From: UBA3103 sp002365855
GTDB taxonomy: Bacteria > Bacillota > Desulfotomaculia > Desulfotomaculales > Pelotomaculaceae
Reading direction: 5' to 3'
Assembly (NCBI GenBank): GCA_030627625.1
Contig: DAOURR010000052.1
Location: 1-16,894, forward strand
Length of the DNA: 16,894 nucleotides
The notes below the pieces were generated by a model. The model ran no database searches and was not told the DNA's origin. It saw only the letters and a program-made list of their open reading frames with translations. Positions 7,434 to 14,774 of the stretch are shown in pieces; the stretch's first letter is position 1, and each line of letters begins with the position of its first letter. Made by a program: the position numbers and the translations under genes.

Positions 7434-7463
7434 TTATTAGCAAAAGGAATTTCTATAATGCAA
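7434..7463 (-). promoter_or_regulatory. Weak candidate promoter of the RRM protein gene
   Basis: TTGCAT (7463-7458), 18 nt, TAATAA (7439-7434) on the minus strand, about 50 nt upstream of the GTG start. No terminator hairpin is seen after nadD, so read-through from nadD is an alternative source of transcription. Confidence 0.3.
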
Positions 7464-7500
7464 TCTTAACCATTCAAAGATTTTTCCATATTTCATTATT

Positions 7501-8142
7501 TCATTGCTTGTAAAGGTTGTTTTTTGATATATAATCTTCAACAGGTTCGGGAAGAAGGTATTTTATAGGTCTGCCCTCGCGAACGCGGCTCCTTATATCA
7601 GTTGATGAAATGGCCAAAGCCGGCACTTCCATGCAGATTATCCTGTCCTTTAAATCGCCAAAGATGCCGTTAAGCTTCTTCCATAGCTCACTTAACTGGT
7701 AACCGGGCCGGGTTGCAGCCACAAACCTGCTGATCGTCAAAAGGGTTTCAACACCTTTCCAGGTATGGATATCCAGCAAGGCATCGGCGCCGGTGATGAA
7801 ATATATCTCAGCCTGGGGGTAAAGACGGGAGATTTCCTGCAATGTGTCAATGGTATAGGATGGGCCGGGGCGTTCAATTTCAATTGAAGATACTTGAAAA
7901 AAAGGGTTGCTGTCCACTGCCAGGCTGGTCATAAAAAACCGGTGCCTAGGGCCGACCACTTGAAAACCTGGCTTATTCGGCAACTGGCCGGCCGGAACGA
8001 AAATAACTTTCTCCAGGCCAAGGTCATGCCGGGCGCCTTCAGCGGCAACGAGGTGGCCGTAATGAATCGGGTTAAAAGTCCCACCCATGATGCCTATGCG
8101 GTTAATTTTTCCTGTCTCTTTATCCATAACGAAATTGTACAT
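7501..8142 (-). CDS. nadD: Nicotinate-nucleotide adenylyltransferase
   Basis: Adenylates nicotinate mononucleotide to deamido-NAD in NAD biosynthesis. The 213-aa product has the nucleotidyltransferase signature GGTFNPIHYGH (20-30) with His27 and His30, and the ISSTDIRSR motif (178-186) near the C-terminus, both typical of NadD. The first ATG after an in-frame TAA is at 8142, with another ATG at 8127; neither has a clear ribosome binding site. The homology proper begins at about residue 14 (NRIGIMGG), so the exact start is uncertain. It lies 76 nt after proB in the same direction and is probably cotranscribed with it. Confidence 0.95.
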   Translation of the reverse strand: MYNFVMDKETGKINRIGIMGGTFNPIHYGHLVAAEGARHDLGLEKVIFVPAGQLPNKPGFQVVGPRHRFFMTSLAVDSNPFFQVSSIEIERPGPSYTIDTLQEISRLYPQAEIYFITGADALLDIHTWKGVETLLTISRFVAATRPGYQLSELWKKLNGIFGDLKDRIICMEVPALAISSTDIRSRVREGRPIKYLLPEPVEDYISKNNLYKQ

Positions 8143-8218
8143 TTTGATTTAAACAAATGCAAGATTAATTATATGCTCTCCGGCCCAATGGGCGCCATGG
8201 AAGCCCGCACACCAGGTA

Positions 8219-9349
8219 TTACAGATCAAGCACCAGGTTGTTTCGGTGCACTACTTCATCAAAGTCCTTATAGCCAAGGATGCGGGTAATATCCCTGGTT
8301 TGAGCCCCTTTAATCCGGTCAATCTCCCCTGAAGAATAATTTACTATGCCCCTGCCTATTTCCCGCCCGTCAGGATCGATAATACTTACCGTATTGCCCA
8401 TGTCAAAATCTCCTTCTACCCGGGTTACACCGGAGGGCAGAAGGCTTTTGCCCTGTTTGGCCAGAACCAGCGACGCGCCTTCATCAACGTATATCTGTCC
8501 GCAGATATTGGAGCTATATGCAATCCAACGCTTTTTGTTTTCCATCTTATTGGCGGATGGCCAAAAAACAGTCCCGACCTGTTCTCCGGAAACAATCTGG
8601 CGGATGATGCTTTTTTCTGCCGACCTGGCGATGACGGTGACAACACCGGAGTGCATGGCTATCCTGGCTGCCTGTATCTTCGTAGACATGCCGCCGGTGC
8701 CCATTTTACTGCCTGCCCCGTCGGCCAACAACTCAATATCGGTGGTTATTTCCCTGACGTCACTGATTAAGCCGGCATTCGGGTCTTTTCGCGGGTCAGC
8801 CGTATAGAGCCCTTCTATGTCGGTAAGCAGGATCAGCAATTCTGCGCCGACCAGGCTGGCTACCAATGCTGACAGGGTGTCGTTGTCACCCAGCTTAATC
8901 TCATCCACAGCAACAGTATCATTCTCATTGACAACCGGTATTACCCCGTACTGGAGCAGAGCGTGCAGGGTGTTTCTGGCGTTTAAAAAACGTCTTCTGT
9001 CGGAAAAGTCCTCTCTGGTTAAAAGCACCTGCCCGGCAGTTACACCGTATTCAGTAAAATATTTTTCATAGATATGCATCAGAATGCCCTGTCCAACTGC
9101 AGCGGCTGCCTGCTTTTCAGGTATTGTCTTCGGCCGGCCTGGCAGACCGAGCTTTCCCACCCCGGTTCCGATGGCGCCCGATGTAACCAGGATGACCTCT
9201 TTGCCTTGGTTATAAAGATCGGCTAACTGCCGCACCAGGTTTTCGATTAGATAGAGGTTGGGCTTGCCGGTCGTATGAGCCACAGAACTTGTACCTACCT
9301 TGATAACAATCCGTTTAAAGGCGCCGAAATTTCTGGCTATTGTTTCCAT
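8219..9349 (-). CDS. proB: Glutamate 5-kinase with PUA domain
   Basis: Phosphorylates glutamate to glutamyl-5-phosphate, the first step of proline synthesis. The 376-aa product has an amino-acid kinase domain with VIKVGTSS (15-22), VTSGAIGTG (55-63), NENDTVAVDE (141-150), LTDIEGLYTADPR (175-187) and GTGGMSTK (217-224). A C-terminal PUA domain follows at about 281-360. Length matches PUA-containing ProB. The start is ATG 9349, with AGGGTG some 7 nt upstream; a TTG at 9367 would add six residues but has no ribosome binding site. The usual partner proA (gamma-glutamyl phosphate reductase) does not follow: nadD begins 76 nt downstream. Confidence 0.96.
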   Translation of the reverse strand: METIARNFGAFKRIVIKVGTSSVAHTTGKPNLYLIENLVRQLADLYNQGKEVILVTSGAIGTGVGKLGLPGRPKTIPEKQAAAAVGQGILMHIYEKYFTEYGVTAGQVLLTREDFSDRRRFLNARNTLHALLQYGVIPVVNENDTVAVDEIKLGDNDTLSALVASLVGAELLILLTDIEGLYTADPRKDPNAGLISDVREITTDIELLADGAGSKMGTGGMSTKIQAARIAMHSGVVTVIARSAEKSIIRQIVSGEQVGTVFWPSANKMENKKRWIAYSSNICGQIYVDEGASLVLAKQGKSLLPSGVTRVEGDFDMGNTVSIIDPDGREIGRGIVNYSSGEIDRIKGAQTRDITRILGYKDFDEVVHRNNLVLDL

Positions 9350-9433
9350 AACACACCCTATACACAATATTTTGGAAAAAGTATATCACATATCAGCCCT
9401 GCATCCTAGAGTAGAAGGCCTGTTAATATACCT

Positions 9434-10702
9434 CTATAACACGTATTCAAACTCGAATGCCCCGATTTTAACCGTATCCCCTTCTTTAATCCCAGCCGCC
9501 TTCAATGCTTCCTCTATACCCATACGCTTGATAATCCACTGCAGGCGTTCGACCGCTTCATCGTTATTCATGTCCGTCATGGCCACATGACGCTCGATTT
9601 CTTTACCGCAGACATAAAATTCTTCTCCCTCGCGGTAAATGTTAAAGCGTGGTTCAACGCGGTGAACCACCGGCAAGGCATTTTCTTCAGGAAGTATGTT
9701 TTGCGGGTGGAGCTCTTCCAGGAGCGCGGCCACTTTGTAGATTAAGGCATCAATGCCGCTGCCGGTAAGCGCTGATACCGGGAATATTTCATAATGTTCC
9801 CCATAGGTCTCCCTGAGCCTGTTTAAATTACCAGCCGCCTCCTCAACATCCATCTTGTTGGCGGCAATCACCTGGGTTTTTGCCCCCGTAGCCTGGTTGT
9901 GGAGCAAAAGTTCCCTGTTGGTTACCCGGAAATCTTCAACAGGGTCTCTGCCCTCGCCGCCAGCCATATCAAGCACATGGATTAAAAGGCGAGTCCTCTC
10001 AACATGCCGCAGGAATTCATGACCTAACCCGGCGCCGGTATGTGCACCTTCAATCAAGCCAGGTATGTCGGCAACTACAAAACTGCTGCCGTCCTCTACT
10101 CTAACTACCCCAAGGTTTGGGGAAAGAGTGGTGAAAGGATAGTTGCCTATCTTGGGTCTAGCCGCTGAAACTTTTGATATTATAGAGGATTTTCCCGCAT
10201 TTGGGAAACCTACCAGACCCACATCGGCCAGCAGTTTAAGCTCCAGGTTCAGCCAGCGCTCCTGGCCTGGCTCTCCCTTTTCATACATCGTTGGGGCCTT
10301 GTTAGTAGTCGTGGCAAACCGGGTGTTACCCCTGCCGCCGCGTCCTCCCCGGGCAACTACTATCTCCTGCCCGTTCCTGACCAGGTCAGCAAGCATTTCA
10401 CCGGTATCCGCGTCCCTGATTATTGTGCCTACCGGAATACGGACTAAAAGGTCCTCGCCCGACGCGCCATGCATATTCTTGCCTTCTCCGTGCCGGCCGC
10501 GGTCAGCTTTATAGTGGCGCTTGTAGCGGAAATCCACCAGGGTACGCAGGCCCTCGTCGGCTCGGAAGATCACATTGCCGCCCCTGCCCCCGTCCCCGCC
10601 CCAGGGACCTCCTTCCGGCACATACTTCTCTCTGCGCATAGCCGCGCAGCCGTTTCCTCCATCGCCGCCCTTGACAAAAATCCTGGCACTATCATAAAAC
10701 AT
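9434..10702 (-). CDS. obgE: Obg-family GTPase
   Basis: Essential GTPase that associates with the 50S subunit and, in Bacillus, links GTP level and stress to sporulation. The 422-aa product has the glycine-rich Obg fold (1-157, KGGDGGNG at 11-18). The G domain shows GFPNAGKSS (165-173), DIPG (212-215), NKMD (282-285) and SAL (310-312). A C-terminal OCT domain lies at about 345-422, so all three Firmicute-type domains are present. The start is ATG 10702, with AGGTGA about 6 nt upstream. That ribosome binding site overlaps the stop codon of spo0B (10710-10708), which suggests translational coupling. The GTG at 10711 is less likely. Confidence 0.97.
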   Translation of the reverse strand: MFYDSARIFVKGGDGGNGCAAMRREKYVPEGGPWGGDGGRGGNVIFRADEGLRTLVDFRYKRHYKADRGRHGEGKNMHGASGEDLLVRIPVGTIIRDADTGEMLADLVRNGQEIVVARGGRGGRGNTRFATTTNKAPTMYEKGEPGQERWLNLELKLLADVGLVGFPNAGKSSIISKVSAARPKIGNYPFTTLSPNLGVVRVEDGSSFVVADIPGLIEGAHTGAGLGHEFLRHVERTRLLIHVLDMAGGEGRDPVEDFRVTNRELLLHNQATGAKTQVIAANKMDVEEAAGNLNRLRETYGEHYEIFPVSALTGSGIDALIYKVAALLEELHPQNILPEENALPVVHRVEPRFNIYREGEEFYVCGKEIERHVAMTDMNNDEAVERLQWIIKRMGIEEALKAAGIKEGDTVKIGAFEFEYVL

Positions 10703-10707
10703 AGAAA

Positions 10708-11298
10708 TCACCTACTTGTAGTGTAACCACTTTTCTTTTCTTTTCTAGGCAATGTCAAATAAATTTCCATATTATCATTTGCAACAGCAAGGTTGACCCG
10801 TCCCTTGTGTTCACTTAGCAGCGCACCCAGGGCGGATATCCCGTTTTCAAAAGATGATGTGTCAGGCATCTTAGGATTTGGGAACAGTATGCGGCATGTA
10901 TATTTTTTTTCACTTCCCATGAGATATATCTCAATATAACGTTCTTTTATTTCCGGAGTAGCCATGGTTAAAAAAATACAGTCCAGGCAGCGCTGCACCG
11001 CCTCACCGGCTGTATGTCCCGCAATCGCGCAATCGGCAAAATTCGAGTTAACTGACAGCTCTACCTTGATCTGGTACTTGGCAGCCTCGTTGAGTCCAAT
11101 CAAAAGCGCGGCGGTAACCTCCGGTATCTTCACCCGCGCAGTCTTGCTAGTCTGCTCCATCTCCTTGCCGACCTGTCCTATATACTCGCGGGCACGCTCG
11201 ACTTTGTTCAATTGCATCAAGCCTGAAATTACTTGAAGGTGGTTTAAAAAATCATGCCTCTGCACATGGATTACTTCCAACAACTTTTCTAAATCCAA
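10708..11298 (-). CDS. spo0B: Spo0B-type sporulation initiation phosphotransferase
   Basis: Probable phosphotransferase of the sporulation phosphorelay (Spo0F to Spo0A). The N-terminal helical-hairpin segment carries RHDFLNHLQVISGLMQL, with His15 as the phosphorylatable histidine, matching the Spo0B/SPOB_a signature. A degenerate ATPase-like C-terminal half follows without recognisable ATP-binding boxes. The 196-aa length is close to Bacillus Spo0B. The start is placed at TTG 11298, because GGTGGTGA lies about 7 nt upstream. The in-frame ATG at 11331 lacks a ribosome binding site and abuts the -10 element of the sigma-H-like promoter. The position directly before obg is the same as in Bacillus. 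A SpoOB-type sensor kinase remnant is the alternative. Confidence 0.88.
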   Translation of the reverse strand: MDLEKLLEVIHVQRHDFLNHLQVISGLMQLNKVERAREYIGQVGKEMEQTSKTARVKIPEVTAALLIGLNEAAKYQIKVELSVNSNFADCAIAGHTAGEAVQRCLDCIFLTMATPEIKERYIEIYLMGSEKKYTCRILFPNPKMPDTSSFENGISALGALLSEHKGRVNLAVANDNMEIYLTLPRKEKKSGYTTSR

Positions 11299-11331
11299 AA
11301 CTACGTCACCACCTATAACATAATTTACCAT

Positions 11332-11361
11332 TTATTCGGTGCAATAGAATGATATTCCTTT
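11332..11361 (-). promoter_or_regulatory. Sigma-H-type promoter of spo0B-obg-proB-nadD
   Basis: On the minus strand AAAGGAATA (11361-11353), 12 nt, ACCGAATAA (11340-11332) fits the Bacillus SigH consensus RnAGGAWWW-N11/12-RnnGAATWW at every defined position. Transcription would begin near 11325, downstream of the ATG at 11331, which agrees with translation starting at TTG 11298. A second, vegetative promoter may exist further upstream; none is obvious. Confidence 0.62.
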
Positions 11362-11457
11362 GAATTTCACATTGCCAGTAATCAATATGTTTTGTCATAT
11401 TTCAACAAATATCAGCAAATACCTCTGGAAACTTAAAATTTGTAAATTGTTTTAAAC

Positions 11458-11483
11458 AAAAAAAACGGTCCATTTCTGGACCG
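11458..11483 (-). terminator. Rho-independent terminator of rplU-rpmA
   Basis: Perfect 6-bp stem CGGTCC (11466-11471) / GGACCG (11478-11483) with a 6-nt loop, followed on the minus strand by eight T (11465-11458). It starts 8 nt after the rpmA stop codon and isolates the ribosomal protein unit from spo0B. Confidence 0.9.
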
Positions 11484-11491
11484 CCTGTTTT

Positions 11492-11758
11492 TTATACTAT
11501 TGCCTCTTGAGGTATAACGCTAACCGTTTTTTTATCCCGTCCCTTTCTTTCAAAGGTGACTATGCCGTCAACCTTTGCAAAAAGAGTATCATCTCCACCT
11601 TTGCCTACATTCCGGCCCGGATGGATTTTTGTTCCGCGCTGCCGCACCAGGATACCGCCCGCCAGCACAACCTGGCCGTCAGCTCTCTTTACTCCCAGCA
11701 TTTTTGGTTGGGAGTCGCGTCCGTTCCTGGAACTACCTACACCTTTCTTATGTGCCAT
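11492..11758 (-). CDS. rpmA: 50S ribosomal protein L27
   Basis: Component of the large subunit near the peptidyl transferase centre. The 88-aa product starts MAHKKGVGSSRNGRDSQPK and contains the typical GQVVLAGGILVRQRGTKIHPG. The start is ATG 11758, with GAGGTGA 6 nt upstream; the ATG at 11764 directly abuts that site. The N-terminus is the short form. It lacks the LQFFA-type extension that many Firmicutes carry and remove with the Prp protease, and correspondingly no prp (ysxB) gene lies between rplU and rpmA. Confidence 0.97.
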   Translation of the reverse strand: MAHKKGVGSSRNGRDSQPKMLGVKRADGQVVLAGGILVRQRGTKIHPGRNVGKGGDDTLFAKVDGIVTFERKGRDKKTVSVIPQEAIV

Positions 11759-11793
11759 AATCATTCACCTCACATACTTGCTTTTAAATATGC

Positions 11794-12105
11794 TTAAGCC
11801 TGTATTTTTTCTACCGTGGCCTGTGTGAAAGGCTGACGGTGACCCTGCTTGCGCCGGTAATTCTTTTTGGCCTTGTACTTGAATACAATAATCTTTTTGC
11901 CTTTACCATGCCGCTCCACTTTTAAAGTAACACTGGCGCCTTCAATCAGCGGGTTGCCTACCTTGAGTTCGCCGCCTTTAATCACCGCCAAAACCCTGTT
12001 TACTTCTACCGTTTCACCGGCTTGGGCAGGCAGCTTTTCGATATAAATGGTGTCGCCCTCTTTAACACGGAACTGTTTCCCGCCCGTCTCAATAATCGCG
12101 TACAT
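11794..12105 (-). CDS. rplU: 50S ribosomal protein L21
   Basis: Large-subunit protein that binds 23S rRNA. The 103-aa product begins MYAIIETGGKQFRVKEGD and ends with FKYKAKKNYRRKQGHRQPFT, both diagnostic. The ATG at 12105 is preceded by GGGGGG about 9 nt upstream. It forms a two-gene unit with rpmA (35 nt between the chosen ends), expressed from the promoter at 12227-12254 through a structured leader. Confidence 0.98.
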   Translation of the reverse strand: MYAIIETGGKQFRVKEGDTIYIEKLPAQAGETVEVNRVLAVIKGGELKVGNPLIEGASVTLKVERHGKGKKIIVFKYKAKKNYRRKQGHRQPFTQATVEKIQA

Positions 12106-12226
12106 TGTATTTAACCCCCCATAGATTTTGGGACTCGCCGGAAACAGGCAAGGGTGTTATATTAATACCCTATTTATAACCTTCCCCGAGCGGTGTCTGA
12201 AATGGTGTAAACACCTACAATATAGT
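12106..12226 (-). promoter_or_regulatory. Structured leader of rplU (L21-leader-like)
   Basis: The approximately 115-nt untranslated region contains a perfect palindrome GGTGTAAACACC (12204-12215), and a second GGTGT copy at 12192-12196 could pair alternatively with the same ACACC. It also contains an 8-bp hairpin AGGGTGTT (12151-12158) / AATACCCT (12164-12171). No U-tract follows. Firmicute rplU genes often carry an autoregulatory L21 leader; assignment to that family is an inference from position and structure, not from a model match. Confidence 0.4.
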
Positions 12227-12254
12227 ATTTTAACATAAACAACCGTTTTGTCAA
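12227..12254 (-). promoter_or_regulatory. Sigma-A promoter of rplU-rpmA
   Basis: TTGACA (12254-12249), 16 nt, TAAAAT (12232-12227) on the minus strand, about 120 nt upstream of rplU. The remaining gap to the rng stop codon (12255-12357) contains nothing else I can support and no convincing terminator. Confidence 0.7.
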
Positions 12255-12357
12255 GATCGGTTAAGCTTATAGTTTGACAGGATTAACAAGACTGGCCAGT
12301 ATTTACAGCACTTCTATAAGTATTTAAACTCGCTTTACAGTGTATCATTTTAACGGG

Positions 12358-14049
12358 CTAGATTTTGACTGGGCGTGCCTTGGCGTAAGTACGGTACACC
12401 TTGCTAACTTCCACTGGAATGGTTTCTCCCACCAGGGCGCCGCCACCCTCGATATCCAGGATAAACCCGTTAACCCTGGCGATACCATCGTGAAAATTGG
12501 TTACATGAGGCTCTTCGACTCTAACCTCCAGCACCTCACCGGGCTTAACTGGAAGGGTATTGGCCTTGATTTCCTCATTGTCCTGCAAAGGACGAATGGT
12601 CACACACTCTATATGGTGGTTAGTCGAACCCCGGATATAGAGGCTTTTGCCTGTTTTGCTTTCCAGATCCCGCAGACTGATACCACCACTACCGATTAGC
12701 CTTGCCGCAACTACCGGGTGAGCCTCCACCAGTATAGTCTGGGCGGAAGTCTGCCGGGCCATATTGTATATCTGGTTCTTGAAATGAATACCCAGCGTTT
12801 CCTCTGACATCACCTTTCCCCTGCCCTCGCAATAGGGGCAAGGCTTTTGAAGTACCTCGGCCAGGCTTGGACGTACTTTTTTACGAGTCATCTCTACCAG
12901 TCCGAGCTGAGTAATCCCCAAAACATTGGTCTTTGTTTTATCCTTCTTGATCTCTTCTTCCAGCACCTGCAATACCTCATTGCGATGGGCTTCTTGCGTC
13001 ATGTCAATAAAATCAACGATAACTATCCCGCCGATTTTACGCAGGCGAAGCTGACGGGCTAATTCTTTTGCTGCATCCAGGTTAGTTTTGAGGACAGTGT
13101 CTTCCAGGTTGGTGGTCCCGACATACTTTCCTGTATTAACATCCACGATTGTCAGTGCCTCTGCCTGGTCGATGACCAGGTAGCCGCCGCATTTCAACCA
13201 GACTTTTTGCTTTAGAGCCTTTTCTATTTCCTGCTCGATGCCGTATTCTTCAAAAAGATTTTCCCTCTCCTCCAGAAAAACTTTTACCTTTAGACGGGGA
13301 TCCACAATATCCAGCAGGTCTAAAACCTTTTCATATTCATAGTGGGAGTCAAGAATCAGGCGGTCGACATCCTCGGTAAAAATATCACGTAAAATTCTCT
13401 GTACCAGTTCAAGATCGCGGTGAACAACGTTGGGCACCGTACCATGTGCGGCCCTGCTCAGAATTTTACGCCACAATTTGACCAGCAGCGTAATGTCCTG
13501 GCGCATTTCTTCCTCTTCCACACCTTCCGCCACGGTCCTGACAATAACCCCCATACCATTCGGTTTTACCCTCGAAGCCAGGTCCTTTAATCGTTCCCGT
13601 TCCTTCTCTGAATCGATCCGCCGGGATATGCCGATATAATCCACAGTGGGCATCAGTACCAGATAGCGGCCAGGCAGGGTGATATGCGTGGTAACCCTAG
13701 GACCCTTGGTGCCAATAGGCTCTTTGACTATTTGCACTATGATTTCCTGTCCCTGTTTTAATATATCGCAAATATTTGAGCCAAGTACTGAACCGGACAA
13801 CCCGTTTCCCTCAGGCGTACTGGCAGGCAGCGCATCTTCAACGTATAAAAAAGCGTTTTTTTCCAAGCCGATATTTACAAAGGCCGCCTGCATTCCAGGC
13901 AAAACGTTTTCAACACGTCCCTTAAAAATATTGCCTACAAGGCGCTGATTTACCGATCTTTCAATATAAATTTCAACAGGGACCGTATCTTCCAATAAAG
14001 CGACCCTGGTTTCCTCTTCCCCTACATTAACAACTATTTCCTTTAGCAT
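12358..14049 (-). CDS. rng: Ribonuclease E/G family endoribonuclease with C-terminal TRAM-like domain
   Basis: Endoribonuclease for rRNA and mRNA processing, 563 aa. An S1-like RNA-binding region lies at about 36-125. The catalytic aspartates are Asp303 (LTIVDVNTGK) and Asp346 (IVIVDFIDM). The zinc-link CPYC (404-407) joins subunits in the RNase E/G fold, and the conserved KTKTNVLGITQLGLVEMTRKK (371-391) precedes it. Residues 500-563 (GEVLEVRVEE...GFILDIEGGG...VSKVYRTYA) look like a TRAM RNA-binding domain appended to the core. The start is ATG 14049, with AGAGGTAAGG about 4 nt upstream. It follows the DUF2344 gene by 35 nt and is probably cotranscribed with it. Confidence 0.96.
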   Translation of the reverse strand: MLKEIVVNVGEEETRVALLEDTVPVEIYIERSVNQRLVGNIFKGRVENVLPGMQAAFVNIGLEKNAFLYVEDALPASTPEGNGLSGSVLGSNICDILKQGQEIIVQIVKEPIGTKGPRVTTHITLPGRYLVLMPTVDYIGISRRIDSEKERERLKDLASRVKPNGMGVIVRTVAEGVEEEEMRQDITLLVKLWRKILSRAAHGTVPNVVHRDLELVQRILRDIFTEDVDRLILDSHYEYEKVLDLLDIVDPRLKVKVFLEERENLFEEYGIEQEIEKALKQKVWLKCGGYLVIDQAEALTIVDVNTGKYVGTTNLEDTVLKTNLDAAKELARQLRLRKIGGIVIVDFIDMTQEAHRNEVLQVLEEEIKKDKTKTNVLGITQLGLVEMTRKKVRPSLAEVLQKPCPYCEGRGKVMSEETLGIHFKNQIYNMARQTSAQTILVEAHPVVAARLIGSGGISLRDLESKTGKSLYIRGSTNHHIECVTIRPLQDNEEIKANTLPVKPGEVLEVRVEEPHVTNFHDGIARVNGFILDIEGGGALVGETIPVEVSKVYRTYAKARPVKI

Positions 14050-14084
14050 AAAACCTTACCTCTCTATATGACAAAAATTATTCG

Positions 14085-14774
14085 TCACCATAATGTTCTT
14101 TTCTCGTTATCCAAAACTGAATATAAGCCTGTCCGGCAAAAAGTATAGCTCCCCTGCACAGGCAGGCGGCTGCTCTCTTCAAAGGCTGTGAGCAATTCTT
14201 CAATCCTGACGTTGCCTCTGCTACCTGTTTTCAATTCTGCTTCCAGCAACATTATATCACCATTTATCCTGCCCGACATGGCAAAAATAAATGGTTTGAT
14301 ATCCTGCACCCGCTTTTCCCCGGTCTTGCTCTGACGCTTCACCAGTATTTCCCGGGCAGACAAAAATGTAGTTATAGCTTTGTCAAGTTCTTCAATGCTG
14401 ACCTGGTGTGCAAGTTTGCCCTCGACACGGTAGGTGGCCCGGTCTACCATGGCCATCAAAGACTGCAGCGCCTCCGGCACAGACCTTACCTCGATCAAGC
14501 GCAGGCCCTCCGGCATGGCGCCCGAGAGCGCGCTAAGAACCTCACCCGCAGGGACATCGGCAGCAAGCTCTAGATCGGCGTATTCCGCTTCACCGGCCGT
14601 ACCTACCCCCAGTGGCGCGGCAAATGCCACTTTTGGGTGCGGGTTAAATCCCTGGGTAAAAGCAAGGGGCAAACCCGCCCGCCTGGCCGAGCGCTCAAAA
14701 GCTCTAAGCAGGTCCAGGTGAGATATATACCTGGAAGGCCCTTCCTTGGCATATAACATCCTATACCTCGGCAA
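14085..14774 (-). CDS. DUF2344 / TIGR03936-family protein
   Basis: Protein of unknown function that nearly always accompanies the radical SAM protein encoded next to it. The visible family signature is RYRMLYAKEGPSRYISHLDL followed by RAFERSARRAGLPLAFTQGF and NPHPKVAFAAPLGVG. The start chosen is TTG 14774, preceded by AGGAG 8 nt upstream, which gives 229 aa beginning just before the first strand. GTG 14783 and the ATG near 14756 are alternatives. The gene overlaps the radical SAM stop codon by 14 nt, implying translational coupling. The link to ribonuclease G suggests, without proof, a job in RNA modification or processing. Confidence 0.88.
   Translation of the reverse strand: MPRYRMLYAKEGPSRYISHLDLLRAFERSARRAGLPLAFTQGFNPHPKVAFAAPLGVGTAGEAEYADLELAADVPAGEVLSALSGAMPEGLRLIEVRSVPEALQSLMAMVDRATYRVEGKLAHQVSIEELDKAITTFLSAREILVKRQSKTGEKRVQDIKPFIFAMSGRINGDIMLLEAELKTGSRGNVRIEELLTAFEESSRLPVQGSYTFCRTGLYSVLDNEKRTLW

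Noticed and set aside
8143..8218. Possible proA remnant between proB and nadD
   Set aside because: The 76 nt show no recognisable proA-like reading frame; too short to judge.
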